Of a DNA stretch of 64,000 bases, positions 20,466 to 31,406 are shown piece after piece. Origin of the DNA: CAWKAV01 sp963847735 (GTDB taxonomy: Bacteria; Desulfobacterota; Desulfuromonadia; Desulfuromonadales; BM103); the NCBI GenBank assembly GCA_963847735.1, contig CAWKAV010000003.1, positions 1 through 64,000 on the forward strand, written 5' to 3'. The position numbers were made by a program, and so were the translations under genes. Within the stretch, counting starts at the first letter, position 1. Each line of letters starts with the position of its first letter. The notes under the pieces were generated by a model. The model saw only the letters and a list, made by a program, of their open reading frames with translations. It made no database searches and was not told the origin of the DNA.

Positions 20466-21803
20466 GTGAAAGGGACGCTTTCTCAGACGATTCAGTTGGG
20501 GTTGCGAAGCTTGCTGGTCCAGAAGCTCCGCACGGGGCTCGCCGCCTTGGGAATCTTCATCGGGACGACCACGGTCATCTGGCTGGTCGCGATGGGCGAA
20601 GGAGTCAGCTATCAGGCGAGGGAACAAATCAAGAATCTTGGTGCGACGAACATCATCGTGCGGAGTATCAAGCCAAATACGAGTGGCGATTCCTCCGGGA
20701 ACCGGCCCGGAGATGACCGCGTCACGGCCTACGGCCTCCTACGAGACGACTATCGTCGCATCCTCTCCAATATTCCGACCGTCCGCCGGGCGGTACCCTT
20801 GCGCGAAGTCCGATTTGAGCTGCGTGTCAAAGACCGCAACGCCGACGCCAAGCTCGTTGGCTGCTCGGAGGACTATCGGGAACTGAACCAGTTGGAGATC
20901 GCGAGCGGACGATGGTTCCACGAAAATGATCATGGTGAAAACGTGATCGTCCTGGCAGACGACACGGCCAAGCGACTGTTCCCCTACGAGAATCCGATCG
21001 GCAAGACGGTCCGCATGCCTACGGTCTCGGCCGTGGACGTTTACACCGTGATCGGACAAACGAAATCCCGTGTTCCTACCGCGGCCATCGGCGGCAGCCT
21101 GGAGGCTCGGGACTACAACATGGATGCCTATATCCCTCTTCCCACCTGGCGTAGGCGTGTCGGTGACTTTGTGATGTGGCGGATCCCCGGCGGTATCGAA
21201 GGCGAGATTGTGGAGTTGAGTCAAATCACCGTTACGGTCGATGACATTCTGGACGTCGACGAAACCGCAGCGTTGATTGAGACGATGCTGAAACAGTTTC
21301 ACGACCAAGACGACTACGCGGTAGTGGTACCCAAGGAATTGCTTCGCCAGGCGGAACGGACCCGTGCGATGTTCAATGCACTCCTGGTCGTGATCGCCGG
21401 CATCTCGCTGCTCGTTGGCGGCATCGGGATCATGAATATCATGCTGGCGACCGTTACCGAACGGACGCGTGAGATCGGCATTCGACGAGCCCTGGGTGCG
21501 ACGCGTCGACACATTATTCAACAGTTCCTGATCGAGACTGTCGTGCTGACCGCAACGGGAGGACTCTTGGGGGTTCTGGCGGGATTGATGTGTGGCCCCC
21601 TGTTTCGCAGCTTCCGGGCGTTTGTCACCTCGATCTCGACGGACTTGCTACCCTCAACCGTCCAGAGCTTGGAACCCCGGATTGCCCCCTGGTCGATCGG
21701 ATTGGCGCTGTTCATCTCGGTCGGCGTCGGCCTCTTATTCGGCGTGTATCCGGCTCGAAAGGCGGCGATGATGGACCCCATTGAAGCTCTGCGTCACGAG
21801 TAG
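20466..21803 (+). CDS. MacB/FtsX-like ABC transporter permease
   Basis: A 445-residue permease beginning at GTG 20466, immediately after the adaptor stop, so translation is coupled. The N-terminal helix KLRTGLAALGIFIGTTTVIWLV and a large periplasmic MacB-type core domain are followed by the FtsX motif GGIGIMNIMLATVTERTREIGIRRALGATRRHI and two more helices, ending YPARKAAMMDPIEALRHE. All match MacB permease halves. The ATPase that should power it is neither fused nor present in the window; recG lies convergently downstream. It may use an ATPase encoded elsewhere. Confidence 0.9.
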   Translation: MKGTLSQTIQLGLRSLLVQKLRTGLAALGIFIGTTTVIWLVAMGEGVSYQAREQIKNLGATNIIVRSIKPNTSGDSSGNRPGDDRVTAYGLLRDDYRRILSNIPTVRRAVPLREVRFELRVKDRNADAKLVGCSEDYRELNQLEIASGRWFHENDHGENVIVLADDTAKRLFPYENPIGKTVRMPTVSAVDVYTVIGQTKSRVPTAAIGGSLEARDYNMDAYIPLPTWRRRVGDFVMWRIPGGIEGEIVELSQITVTVDDILDVDETAALIETMLKQFHDQDDYAVVVPKELLRQAERTRAMFNALLVVIAGISLLVGGIGIMNIMLATVTERTREIGIRRALGATRRHIIQQFLIETVVLTATGGLLGVLAGLMCGPLFRSFRAFVTSISTDLLPSTVQSLEPRIAPWSIGLALFISVGVGLLFGVYPARKAAMMDPIEALRHE

Positions 21804-21850
21804 CAGCGTTGCGAACCGAGTCCGCCTCGCACGAGCTCGCGCCGGCGAAG

Positions 21851-23936
21851 TCAAGCGACGTCCGCCAACTGCAACGAGTGACCGTAGCGGGAAAGCACCA
21901 TTTTTCGAATGCGCAGCCAAGCCGGATCGGCCAGACCGGGATCACGCTGGATCAGCTCACGCGCGTCACGGCGGGCACGCTGCAAGACATCCATATCGCG
22001 ACGCAAATCTGCGACCATCAACGGAGGCAAGCCGTGTTGTCGGGTGCCAAAAAGCTCACCCGGTCCCCGCAACTGAAAGTCGACCTCAGCCAACTCGAAG
22101 CCGTCGTTGATGCGAGCGAATGCGGACAGACGCTTCTGGCCCTCTTCGGTTGAGGGCTCGGCGAAGACACAGACGTAGCCGGGAAACAGTCCCCGACCGA
22201 CGCGGCCCCGCAATTGGTGCAGCTGCGACAAGCCGAAACGTTCGCCATGCTCGATCGTCATCAGATTCGCATTGGGGACGTCGATTCCCACCTCCACGAC
22301 CGATGTCGCGACGAGAACTTGCGTCTGACCGCCGGCAAACTGATCCATCACCCGCAGCTTCTCGTCGGGCTTCATGCGCCCATGGAGCAGGTCAATGCGG
22401 AAATCCGCGAGCTCGCCATTCGCCAGATTCTCGAGAGCCGTCTCGGCGCTCGTCGTCTCGTCTCCCTGGTCATCGACTACCGGCGAAATCACGAATCCCT
22501 GCTGCCCTTCGCGGAGCTTACGGCGAAAAAACTCCCACCAGCGTGCGCGTTGATCATCGTCACCCAAGTAGGTGTGTACCGGCTGCCTGCCGGGTGGGCT
22601 CGTCCGTAAGCAGGAGACCTCCAGATCGCCAAACAACGTCATCGCGATCGTACGGGGAATCGGGGTGGCGGTCATAACCAGATAATGCGGATCCGTCTCG
22701 GCTTGCCGTAATGTCGCCCGCTGCATCACGCCAAACTTGTGCTGTTCGTCAATAATCACGAGACTGAGTTGCCGAAAACGCAAGTCTTGCTGGATGACCG
22801 ACTGCGTGCCGACCAGCAGGTCCGCTTCTCCCGCCGCGAAGGCTTCGCATACGGCTGTCTTCTGCTTGGCCGGCGTCGCTCCCGACAGATAGCGTAGTCG
22901 AACCTGACTTTCCTTGAGCAATTCCGTCAGCGTCTGAAAATGCTGACGCGCGAGCACCTCGGTCGGGGCCATCAAGACGGCTTGAGAACCATGGGCGACA
23001 GCCAGCAACATGGCATAGGCGGCCACCGCGGTCTTGCCCGTTCCCACGTCCCCTTGAAGGAGACGATTCATCGGAACCGGCCGGGCCAAATCCGCCGAAA
23101 TCTCACGAATGGCCTGATTCTGGTCCTCGGTCAACTCAAAGGGAAACAGGCGGCGAATGCGGGCGTCGATGCGGGCATCGCTCTGGAGCGCCACGGCACG
23201 ACTTCGCGCCAGTAGCTGCCGTTGCCGAAGGGCCAGCGCGAGCTGCATGATCAGCAGCTCCTGATAGACAAGACGGTAACGGGCCTCCGCCAGCCGCGCA
23301 GTTGCAGGATGGACCATGAACTTCACGCAGGGCAGTCTGGATCGAACACAACTGCTGGGCCGCGAGAAAATCGGCAGGGAAGACCTCCGGAACGTGCCGG
23401 GCGTATTCGGCCACCGTATGCTGCAGGATCTTGCGCATCTGGTGCTGCTTCAAACCTTCTGTCAGCGGGTAAATCGGCAGGATTTCCCCGGTCGCATCGG
23501 AGGCTCCGTCGATCCAGGTAATCCGAGGGTGAACGAATTCCCAGCGGAGCCCCCGCTGCTGAGGCGTGCCGGACACGATCAACGATTGCCCTCGTCGGAA
23601 TCGCTGCAGCATGTACGGCTGGTTGAACCAGACGGCGCGACAATGAGCCTGATCTTGCCGCAGCAGGACTCCCAGCATCGACCGCCCGTTGGCCAGGTTC
23701 CGTTGCTCGAAATCCTCCACTTCGACCACCACGCTCACGGGAACCCCTTCCTCCAGGCGTTCGATCGTCCGCCGCTCGGACAGATCAACATAATCCCGGG
23801 GGAAACAAAACAGCAGATCCCTCACGGTCCGCAGCCCTAATCGTTCCAGGATCCGCGCACGGTCGGGTCCCACTCCCTTCACGAATTGGACAGCCGTCCG
23901 GAGCGCGGCGATGGACGCAGTATAGGAATCGTTCAT
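21851..23936 (-). CDS. recG: ATP-dependent DNA helicase RecG (one frameshift near 23300)
   Basis: Reads from 23936 leftwards. N-terminal wedge/OB part: VKGVGPDRARILERLG, LLFCFPRDYVDLS, ILPIYPLTEGLKQHQMRK. After a slip near 23300 the helicase core has LTEDQNQAI, Walker A GDVGTGKT, MAPTEVLARQH, the RecG-specific motif II DEQHKFG, TATPIPRT, ATSVVEVGIDVPNA and QLRGRVGRG. The C-terminal QLRGPGELFGTRQHGLP is diagnostic. Length about 695 residues. It processes stalled forks and Holliday junctions. Convergent with the permease gene. Confidence 0.95.
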
Positions 23937-24047
23937 ACGTCGATTTTAGCAGCATGACAGAGGTCTTCGACCAGCGGCAAGGGACCGCGCGGAACTCCGC
24001 CAGAGTCCTTTTCGGAGGCCAGACGGACGGGGTCCTCCCGGCCGACC

Positions 24048-25344
24048 TCAACCTGCGTCACCGGTCCGCACAAACCGCACGCCCACCAGACCCTCGCCGC
24101 CACCCACTCGGCAGGCGGTGATCTGCCCTCCTTGACGTTCGAACACAACCGACCTCTCGCCCCAGCGATATGTTCCCGTGTGTGGGGTCGGCAGGAGCGG
24201 CACGTTCTGCTCACCGCCAGTGAGCATCAGGTCACTTCCTTTGACGGAGATCGTCATCTCGGTCAAGAGCTCCTCGCTGCGATAGGTCCCTGCGTAGGGA
24301 AGGAGGCGCTACTTGCATGGCTCCGCCAGGCAGATATCCAGGATTTGCCTGGCCAATTCTTCCGCATTCAGGTTCTGCTCGTTGGCCAAAACGATGACGG
24401 CAAAACGCTCGCTCGGAACGCGAAGCAAGGCAGTGCGAAATCCCATGAAGGAACCACTGTGCCCGACGGTGGCCAAGCCCCGCCACTCGCCGTGCATGAG
24501 GCCAAAGGCGTAGGGGATCTCGCGACCGTCGTTCAGCTTGCCCCGTTGCAGTAGCAGCTTTGCCAAGTCAGGTCCGCCGACACGCAGCTCGTCGAAATTG
24601 CAGATCCAAACCGCGAGATCTCTCAGCGATGAAAGCAACCCACCCGATCCGACCTGATCCCAATTCGCCAGGTAGGCTATTCTCGCACCTTGCGTTGACT
24701 GACAATAGCTGGTCACACGACCTTCGACGACCGCATGACGATCGTCGTGAAAAAACGTATGCTGCATCCCCAGCGGCTCGAAGATTCGTTCTTGCGTGAA
24801 CTGGCGGAGTGATTTCTGGCTCACGCGCTGAACGATCTCAGCCAGGAGAAAGTAACCCGTGTTGCTGTACGCGTAGCGTTGACCGGGCGGAAACTCCAGC
24901 TCACGCTGCCGGGCAATCAAATCCAACAGCTCTGCGCGTGAGTGCTGATCGCCAAAGGGCAGCCCTGCCATTTCCATCAACGACAGGTAGTCTCGCAAGC
25001 CGTTGGTATGGTGAATCAGGTGCTCGATCGTGATCGACTGGTCGTATTCCGGCAGTTCAGGCACGTAGGTCCGAATGTCGTCTTCGAGGCGGATCTGCTG
25101 GTCGAGGACGAGGAGTCCGATAGCCGTCGCCACAAACTGTTTGGATACCGATGCCAGGTAGAACTTGGAATGCGGCGTCAGCGGGACCTGTTGATCGAGG
25201 TTGGCGCTGCCGAATCCGCGTTCGTAGATTAATTGCCCGCCGCGAACAATGCCCACGACACAGCCCGGGACCTGAGGACGGTTCCACGGTCCAAACAACT
25301 CGTCCACCGCCGATTCGACGGCCGCGGGGAGACTCAACTGGGAC
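24048..25344 (-). CDS. Class C beta-lactamase-like serine hydrolase (frameshift near 24305)
   Basis: The penicillin-binding/beta-lactamase fold is clear: nucleophile motif SVSK in KFYLASVSKQFVATAI, Tyr motif YSNTGYFLLAE, and the third motif HSGSFMGF. Mid-domain signatures IEHLIHHTNGLRDYLS and FEPLGMQHTFF support it. After a slip near 24305 a C-terminal beta domain (YAGTYRSEELLTEMTISVKG) runs to 24048. No independent start or ribosome site is obvious. The frame abuts the amidohydrolase upstream with one indel between them, so it is probably the C-terminal half of a fused protein. A cell-wall peptide or D-amino-acid substrate is plausible but inferred. Confidence 0.85.
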
Positions 25345-26903
25345 CGGTGCCGGAGCGTACGTCCCCGCGAGATCGCCGGTGGGAGTGCCGCCATGCACGG
25401 CCGCTTGGCCGTTGACGAGGACGAGCCTCAGGCCGCTGGCATATTGATGGGGATCGCGAAACGTGGCCCGGTCACAAAACGTGGCCGGATCAAAGACCGC
25501 CACGTCGGCGAAGAGTCCGGGCCGCAAGTAGCCTCGATCCTGTAAACCGAGGATATCCGCCGGCAAGCCGGTCGAGCTGCGAATCGCCTCGGCCAATCCC
25601 AGTGCGTTCTCGTGGAGGGCATAGTAGCCGATTTTTCGAGGAAAAGTCCCATAGCTGCGCGGATGTGGAACCGCGGCGGAGGGGACTGCGCACTGCCGTC
25701 CGAGGCCGTGGCCACCCAGGGCATCGTCATCACGAACCGGACATCCTGTTCGTCGATGCTGTGGTTGACGACGGATGCTCCGCCATTGCGCAGAATCTGC
25801 ATGGCGGTCTCCAACACACTCTCGCCTGACGCCTCGGCGACTGCGGAGATCCGTTGTCCGCTCCAAGTGGGTTCGGCGGCATACCGGGCGAGTTGCAGGC
25901 GTTGACCGTCGTCCAGCTCTCGTAGCTTCTGCCCGATTGCCTCGCGGATGCGGCGGCCATCGATCGGATCATCGAAACGCGCTAGCATGGCTTCGCGGCC
26001 TCCCGCCCGGGCCCACGGGGGAATCAAGGTCGCCTCGAGCGATGTACTGGATGCCGCGTACGGGTACTGGTCGGCCGTGACCGACTGACCACTGGCCCGC
26101 GCTTGCTGGATGGCTTGCGCGGCCACGCGAACCAGGCCCCACGAATTCTGGCCGGACGATTTGAAATGCGAGATGTGGACCGGTAGCTTGCCACGTCGGC
26201 CGATCTCGAGGGCTTCCTCGACGGCGGCCAGGAGCTCGACGTTTTCGTTGCGAATGTGGCTGGCGTAGATGCCGCCATGCGTCCCGATACTGTGCGCTAG
26301 GCTGGCAAGTTCGTCGAGATCGGCGTAGGAACTGGGAACGTAAATCAAGCCGCTCGACATCCCCCAGGCACCGTCCAACATGGCCTGATGGCAAACTTGG
26401 CGCATCGCCCGTAGTTCACGATCCGAGGGGGCCCGCAACTCGTCGCCCATGACCTGCTGGCGTAGCGATCCCTGTGGCACGAGGTGCACGACGTTGACGC
26501 CGATCCCGTGGGCATCCAGTGATGCGTAGTAGGCCGCCACATCGACCGGGCCGAACCCGCAGTTTCCCGTCACGATCGTCGTACACCCCTGCGTCACGTA
26601 GTTGCTGACAGCCCGCGTGTGCGTCTGCAGCAAGGCTTCGTCACTATGGTTATGCAGGTCGATGAAGCCCGGACAGACGACCAACCCCCGGCAATCCAGA
26701 TCCTGCCCGACCTTGCCGATCGGAAACTGCCCCACGGCAACGATCCGATCGCCGCGAATGGCGCAGTCGCCGACTTGGGCCGGACGGCCGTCGCCACGAT
26801 GAATCAGGCCCTGCCGCAAGAGGATGTCGGCGTCCACCGGTGCAGTTGGCAGGTCATCGGCCGCCGATACGGGCAGCGGGCAGAAGAGGATCAATAGGAT
26901 CAC
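25345..26903 (-). CDS. N-acyl-D-amino-acid deacylase-type amidohydrolase (one frameshift)
   Basis: Amidohydrolase of the D-aminoacylase group. After a hydrophobic leader (VILLILFCPLPVSA, GTG 26903 start suggested) come VCPGFIDLHNHSDEAL, the metal-binding HxH, then TTIVTGNCGFG, GMSSGLIYVPSSYAD, IYASHIRNEN and LPVHISHFKSSG. A slip near 25690 is followed by HPRSYGTFPR, a family hallmark. It ends near VNGQAAVHGGTPTGDLAG. A longer reading up to 27179 is possible but overlaps rnhA and is rejected. Removes acyl groups from D-amino acids in known members; exported location is inferred from the leader. Confidence 0.85.
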
Positions 26904-26991
26904 GATCCAGCCAGGACTCGGATTTCGCCTTGAGTCCTCGATGCGTGGAAGGGCCCGCCCAACTCGCGGAGGACAGCCACCGCCCGGGGAC

Positions 26992-27465
26992 TCAACCCCG
27001 AAGACGTTGATAGGCCTGAACGGCGAGTTCGTCGCAACGGTCGTTCTCCAGATGCCCGCTGTGCCCCGCGACCCGCGTGTAGCTGACGTGATGCCGCGCC
27101 AACTGGACGTCCAACAATCGCCATAGATCTTCGTTCTTGACGGGCTTGAGTCGGCCTTGTTCTTTCCGTTTCCAACCATTCTTCTTCCACTTCGGCATCC
27201 ACTCGCTGATCCCTTTGCCGACGTACACGCTGTCGGTAAACAATTCGACGCGACAAGGGCGTTTTAACGCTTCCAATCCGCGCACCACGGCGGTCAATTC
27301 CATCCGGTTGTTGGTTGTTTCGGCTTCGGCCCCGGAAGCCTCCAGCTCTTTGCCGGTCGACAAATGGCGCAGAATAAAAGCCCAACCTCCCGGCCCGGGA
27401 TTTCCACTACACGCTCCGTCGGTAAACAGATGCACCTGCACTGCTACCTTGACTCGCTCCGTCAT
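26992..27465 (-). CDS. rnhA: Ribonuclease HI
   Basis: Intact 157-residue RNase HI. The four catalytic carboxylates are visible: D of LFTDGACSGNPGPGGW, E of NNRMELTAVVRGLEAL, D of LFTDSVYVGKGI and D of ENDRCDELA; the conserved histidine lies in VAGHSGH. It degrades RNA in RNA-DNA hybrids. ATG 27465 with no extension is the natural start because the DG motif lies 16 residues in. It sits about 90 bases upstream of the amidohydrolase start on the same strand. Confidence 0.96.
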   Translation of the reverse strand: MTERVKVAVQVHLFTDGACSGNPGPGGWAFILRHLSTGKELEASGAEAETTNNRMELTAVVRGLEALKRPCRVELFTDSVYVGKGISEWMPKWKKNGWKRKEQGRLKPVKNEDLWRLLDVQLARHHVSYTRVAGHSGHLENDRCDELAVQAYQRLRG

Positions 27466-27510
27466 GACCTGCCTTCTGGGCTTGTGGGAACTGAAACGCC
27501 TCTCCCGGGC

Positions 27511-29451
27511 TTACGAATGGGGCACCACTCGATCTACGGCCGTGTGCTCGCCCGACTCGGAATCGTCTGAGCCGCACCGCAACAGGTCGGCACGTTGTGT
27601 CTTCGTCATTTCGTCCAAACGCGCCGAGAGGGAGGACTGGGCCTGCGCCACTTCTTTACGTCGCCACGGCAGCTCCGCCGTAAATGAACTTCCTTTCCCC
27701 AACTCGCTTTCGAAGTGGATTTCGCCGCCGAGCAAGCGGCAGAGCTCCTTGACAATCGATAGCCCGAGTCCCGTGCCCGAAAACTTGCGTGTGAGGTTGT
27801 CGCTGCCGAGTACGGAGCTCCCCTGCCGGAATTTCTCGAATATGATTTGCCGATCGTCCTCGGCAATCCCTACGCCGGTATCCTCCACCGTCAACCGCAA
27901 CCTATCCCCGGGATCCCGATCGGCCGACACGACGATGCGACCTCCTTCCGGCGTAAACTTGATCGCGTTGGACAACAGGTTCGTCAGAATCTGCTGGACT
28001 TTGCCTTGATCTTGAAACATCGGTGGCAGGTCCGCGGCAACATGGACCACGAGATCGATGTTCTTTTCTTCCGACAGGGCACGCACCAGATCACACTGGG
28101 CGTTGACGACCGACTCAATCGAGAACTCGGTCAGCCGCACATCCATCTTGCCACTCTCCATCTTGGCGAGATCGAGAATGTCGTTGATCATCTCCAACAG
28201 CACGCGTCCTGACTTGCCGATATTGTCGACATAACGCTGCTGTTTGTCGTTCAGGGCATCGATGCCCTTCAAGACGTCGGAGAAGCCGATGATACTATTG
28301 AGTGGCGTCCGTAGCTCGTGGCTCATGTTGGCGAGAAAATCGCTCTTCAGTCGATTCATTTCATGTAATTGCATGTTGGCCTGCGCCAACTGATCGAGCT
28401 TGCCATCCAGGTCCGTGTTGACCTTGCGCAACTCTTCCTGCGTATCAATCAGGTGTCGTAGCATGCGATTGAACGACGCCGCCAAGTCTTCGAATTCGTC
28501 GTTCGTCTGAATGTCAGCTCGCAACGTCGTATTGCCCCGGCTGATCTCGTCGCTGACATACCGCAGGTGATTGAGCGGCTTGACGATCACATAACGGACG
28601 ACGAGGTACAACGTGATGACGGCCAGAAACACCGTGGTGATGGCCGTGGCCAGGAGGATCGCCCGGCTCTTGGTGATCGCCAACTGAGCTTCCTTGCTGG
28701 GGATCGTCACTTTGACAACCCGCAACGGTCCCCGCAGCTCCGGGCGGCCATCCTGCAGAAAGGGGGCAATCGCCGCTCCGCTGGAGAGGTGGCAGAGCAC
28801 GCAGTTCTCCGTCCAGTAGACGGGCTGGTAGTAGTCGTAGCGATCCTTGCGTGATTCCAGTTGCGAAACCGGCTCCAGGGGCGAGCTGGACGCGAGGGCG
28901 GCTTCGTCGGGCCGAGCGTCGACCGCCTCGTCCGGTTCCATCGCCACCTCGCTGGCCGGCGCCGCGGCGGCATCGTCGAGATTTCGCACGGGTCGATTTT
29001 CGCGGAGGGCGTTTTCGGGAGGGAGGGGCGGGAGACTGAGGATTTGCTCTTCCAAGCGGCGCTGCAAGTCCGCCATGATCTCGCGTTCGCGGTCGTTGCG
29101 CGGCGGGCACGTGATGCGAAAGTCCTTTTCGATCGTCTTGCTCCCCTCCGGCACGAGGATCTCCCATTCGTAGTTCTGCGTGGAGAGATCCCGATCCATT
29201 TCCTGCAACATCTCCCACTCGGGCGGCTTCTCCGTGCCTTGATACTGAGGGTTGTGGTGCTTGAGCAGGCTGAAGTTGACGTAACTCTCCCCCGTGGCTC
29301 GCGTCTTTTCCTCGACCAGACGTTCCGCATTCCGTTCGGCGTACCAAAAAGCCCCCGTGATCAACAGAAACAGGCAGGCCGCGAACAGAATCAGACACTT
29401 CCGCTCCAGATTGGTCTCACCCAGTACACGTTTGAAGGAGCGATAGGACAT
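27511..29451 (-). CDS. Heme-type (DUF3365/Tll0287-like) sensor histidine kinase
   Basis: A 646-residue intact kinase. Start chosen at MSYRSFKRVLG (29451); an upstream in-frame extension of 20 residues looks non-coding. The N-terminal helix LILFAACLFLLITGAFWYAE is followed by a periplasmic domain containing CVLCH (nt 28789-28803, about residues 217-221), a c-type heme motif, in a region resembling DUF3365. A second helix (AILLATAITTVFLAVITLYLVV), HAMP and coiled coil follow. H-box FLANMSHELRTPLNSIIGFS, N-box NLLSNAIKF, G boxes DTGVGIAED and GTGLGLSIVK are complete. Redox or gas sensing is likely by analogy. No partner regulator is adjacent. Confidence 0.88.
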   Translation of the reverse strand: MSYRSFKRVLGETNLERKCLILFAACLFLLITGAFWYAERNAERLVEEKTRATGESYVNFSLLKHHNPQYQGTEKPPEWEMLQEMDRDLSTQNYEWEILVPEGSKTIEKDFRITCPPRNDREREIMADLQRRLEEQILSLPPLPPENALRENRPVRNLDDAAAAPASEVAMEPDEAVDARPDEAALASSSPLEPVSQLESRKDRYDYYQPVYWTENCVLCHLSSGAAIAPFLQDGRPELRGPLRVVKVTIPSKEAQLAITKSRAILLATAITTVFLAVITLYLVVRYVIVKPLNHLRYVSDEISRGNTTLRADIQTNDEFEDLAASFNRMLRHLIDTQEELRKVNTDLDGKLDQLAQANMQLHEMNRLKSDFLANMSHELRTPLNSIIGFSDVLKGIDALNDKQQRYVDNIGKSGRVLLEMINDILDLAKMESGKMDVRLTEFSIESVVNAQCDLVRALSEEKNIDLVVHVAADLPPMFQDQGKVQQILTNLLSNAIKFTPEGGRIVVSADRDPGDRLRLTVEDTGVGIAEDDRQIIFEKFRQGSSVLGSDNLTRKFSGTGLGLSIVKELCRLLGGEIHFESELGKGSSFTAELPWRRKEVAQAQSSLSARLDEMTKTQRADLLRCGSDDSESGEHTAVDRVVPHS

Positions 29452-29654
29452 AAGCCGGGAACACGCCGCAGGTAATCGAAAGCGAGCCGCCGGAGCGACG
29501 CCGAAAGACACACATCATGGGCCGAACGGTCTCGGTCCTGGAAACCCCTCCGCGCATTGCCTGCACCGGCGGAATCACGAGGAAATGGACCGACCGCTCG
29601 ATATTTTAGGGGGGATGCGAACACGAAGCCAGAGAGGATTCGCGCACCCGACGA

Positions 29655-31345
29655 CGTCGGGTGCACGTCAGCTTTTGCAGGTGCGGTTTGAAACGCGGAG
29701 ATGTCAATGGCAGGATTTGGCGTTTGTTTGTTAAACTGCTGAGGCGTTCGGTGTTTGGGTAAAGGAGGGTCTGTTTTGAAGGGGATTGGCATGGAGGCCA
29801 AGCAGGAGGCTCGGGAGCGAAAAAGGCTGAAATTGTTGAGTGAGCTGGCGGAGCTGCAGCTGGAGGAGTTCCGCGAGACGGGGACGTTTGATAGCACGCC
29901 GCACTTCAGCACGATCGAGGAGGCAGCCCATCAGCTAGGGCAGGCGTTGAGTCGGCAGGTTCAGGAGCAATCGGCTCGGGAGGTGGCCAGCAGCGCTTCG
30001 GATGAAGCCCCTTGCCCAACGTGTGGCAGGAGCTGCCGCCTGAAAACAGGCCGTCGCACGATGAAGGGGATCGATGGTCCTCTTCAGCTGGACGAGGTAT
30101 TCGGGGAATGCCGGCGTTGTCGTCGGTCTTTTTTTCCCTCAGCGGACTGAGTTGGGTTTCGATAGCCGCGAGCTGACGCCTCAGCTGAGTAAGCGGATTG
30201 TGTTTGCAGCCGCCGAAGCCAGGTCGTTCAAGCGTGCTGCCGTTGTCTTGCGGGAAGTTGCCGACTGCCGAGTGTCTGCAAAGACCATCGAACGTGTGGC
30301 TCACGAAGTGGGTCAGGAACTGGCCACCGAACGCGAGCAGAATTGGCCTTCGGAGAAGCGGCCTACCGAGCCTCCGCAACTGGCGGTCATTCAAGTCGAC
30401 GGGGGGCGGATCCGAGTTCGCCAATCCGAATGCGGTCCGGGAGTCCACGACGCCGTGTGGCGGGAAAGCAAGAATGCGTGCTTGGTGCGGATGGCCAGTT
30501 CCTGCCATTCCAGGGATCCTCATCCCGCACTCCCTCGCGCCTTTCAAGATGCGCAACATGTGGCAGCAAATTGCTGGAATTGCAGCTCCAGACGAGGTTG
30601 AAGCGATGCCTTCTCGGGATCCAACGGAGACCGAAGACTACCGGCCGAAACGACTGGTGCGAACGTGTCTCTCCAGCTTGGTCTGTTCGGAAGAGTTCGG
30701 TGGTCAGATCCATCGCGAAGCCTTGCACCGCGGTTTTGATCAGGCCCAGCGCAAGGCCTATCTTGGCGACGGGCTGCCTTACAATTGGTCGATTCAGCAG
30801 CAGCACTTTCGCGATTACGTTCCCATCTTGGACTTCGTCCATGTGCTGGAATACTTGTATCCGGCCGGGATGGGGATGGCTGCCGAAGCGACTCTCGGCT
30901 GGCAGCAGTATTTGCGATTGGCTGAATCCTGTTGGCAAGGCCAGGTGGCACAAGTCATCACCGAGTTTGACACGTGGTTGGAGGCCAACGGTTGGCACGA
31001 GGACCTTCCTGAAGAAGATCCCCGCCATCGCGTTGCCAACGCTCGCCGCTACCTCAGGAACAACCAAACTCGCATGAACTACCCTGAGTACCGCCGCCAG
31101 GGCTTGCCGGTGACCAGTGCACTCGCTGAATCGCTGATCAAAGAAATCAATTGGCGAGTCAAGGGGAGCGAGATGTTCTGGAACAATCCAGACGGAGCCG
31201 AGGCCATCCTCCAGGTCCGCGCTGCCGCCCTCTGCGATACTCCGCGTTTAGCCCAATACCTCGCCGGCCGCCGAGGATGCCAACATTACCGCCGATCCTC
31301 CCAGGCGACCGCCGCCTGACTACAATTGCTGACGTGCACCCGACG
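29655..31345 (+). mobile_element. ISKra4-like insertion sequence, about 1.7 kb
   Basis: Inverted ends CGTCGGGTGCACGTCAGC (29655-29672) and its reverse complement (31328-31345) flank a single transposase gene. If the true terminus is TCGGGTGC, the flanking bases CGACG on both sides would be a 5-bp target duplication. The left end lies in a larger palindrome (29645-29663, arms CACCCGAC/GTCGGGTG). Confidence 0.8.
29776..31319 (+). CDS. ISKra4-family transposase (frame changes near 30140 and 30560)
   Basis: Starts at TTG 29776 behind AAAGGAGG (29761). The N-terminal helical part is followed by a zinc finger (CPTCGRSCRLK and CRRCRRSFFP). A run of seven T at about 30129-30135 coincides with the first frame change, after which the protein continues PQRTELGFDSRELTPQLS and IQVDGGRIRVR, with the catalytic aspartate. 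The second change near 30560 leads to LDFVHVLEYLYPAG and ALAESLIKEINWRVKGSEMFW, typical of the DDE C terminus with its final glutamate. About 510 residues in total. Confidence 0.82.
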
Positions 31346-31406
31346 ACGTCGCCGCCCCGATCCCGCGTGTGGTGCGGACCGCCGCGGGCAAGTCCTCCCA
31401 TCGGCT

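Noticed and set aside
21908..23840. Plus-strand open frames over recG
   Set aside because: Shadows of a strongly conserved helicase on the other strand.
26904..27179. N-terminal extension of the D-aminoacylase-type gene
   Set aside because: Overlaps rnhA in another frame and lacks any family similarity; signal-like leader starts near 26903.
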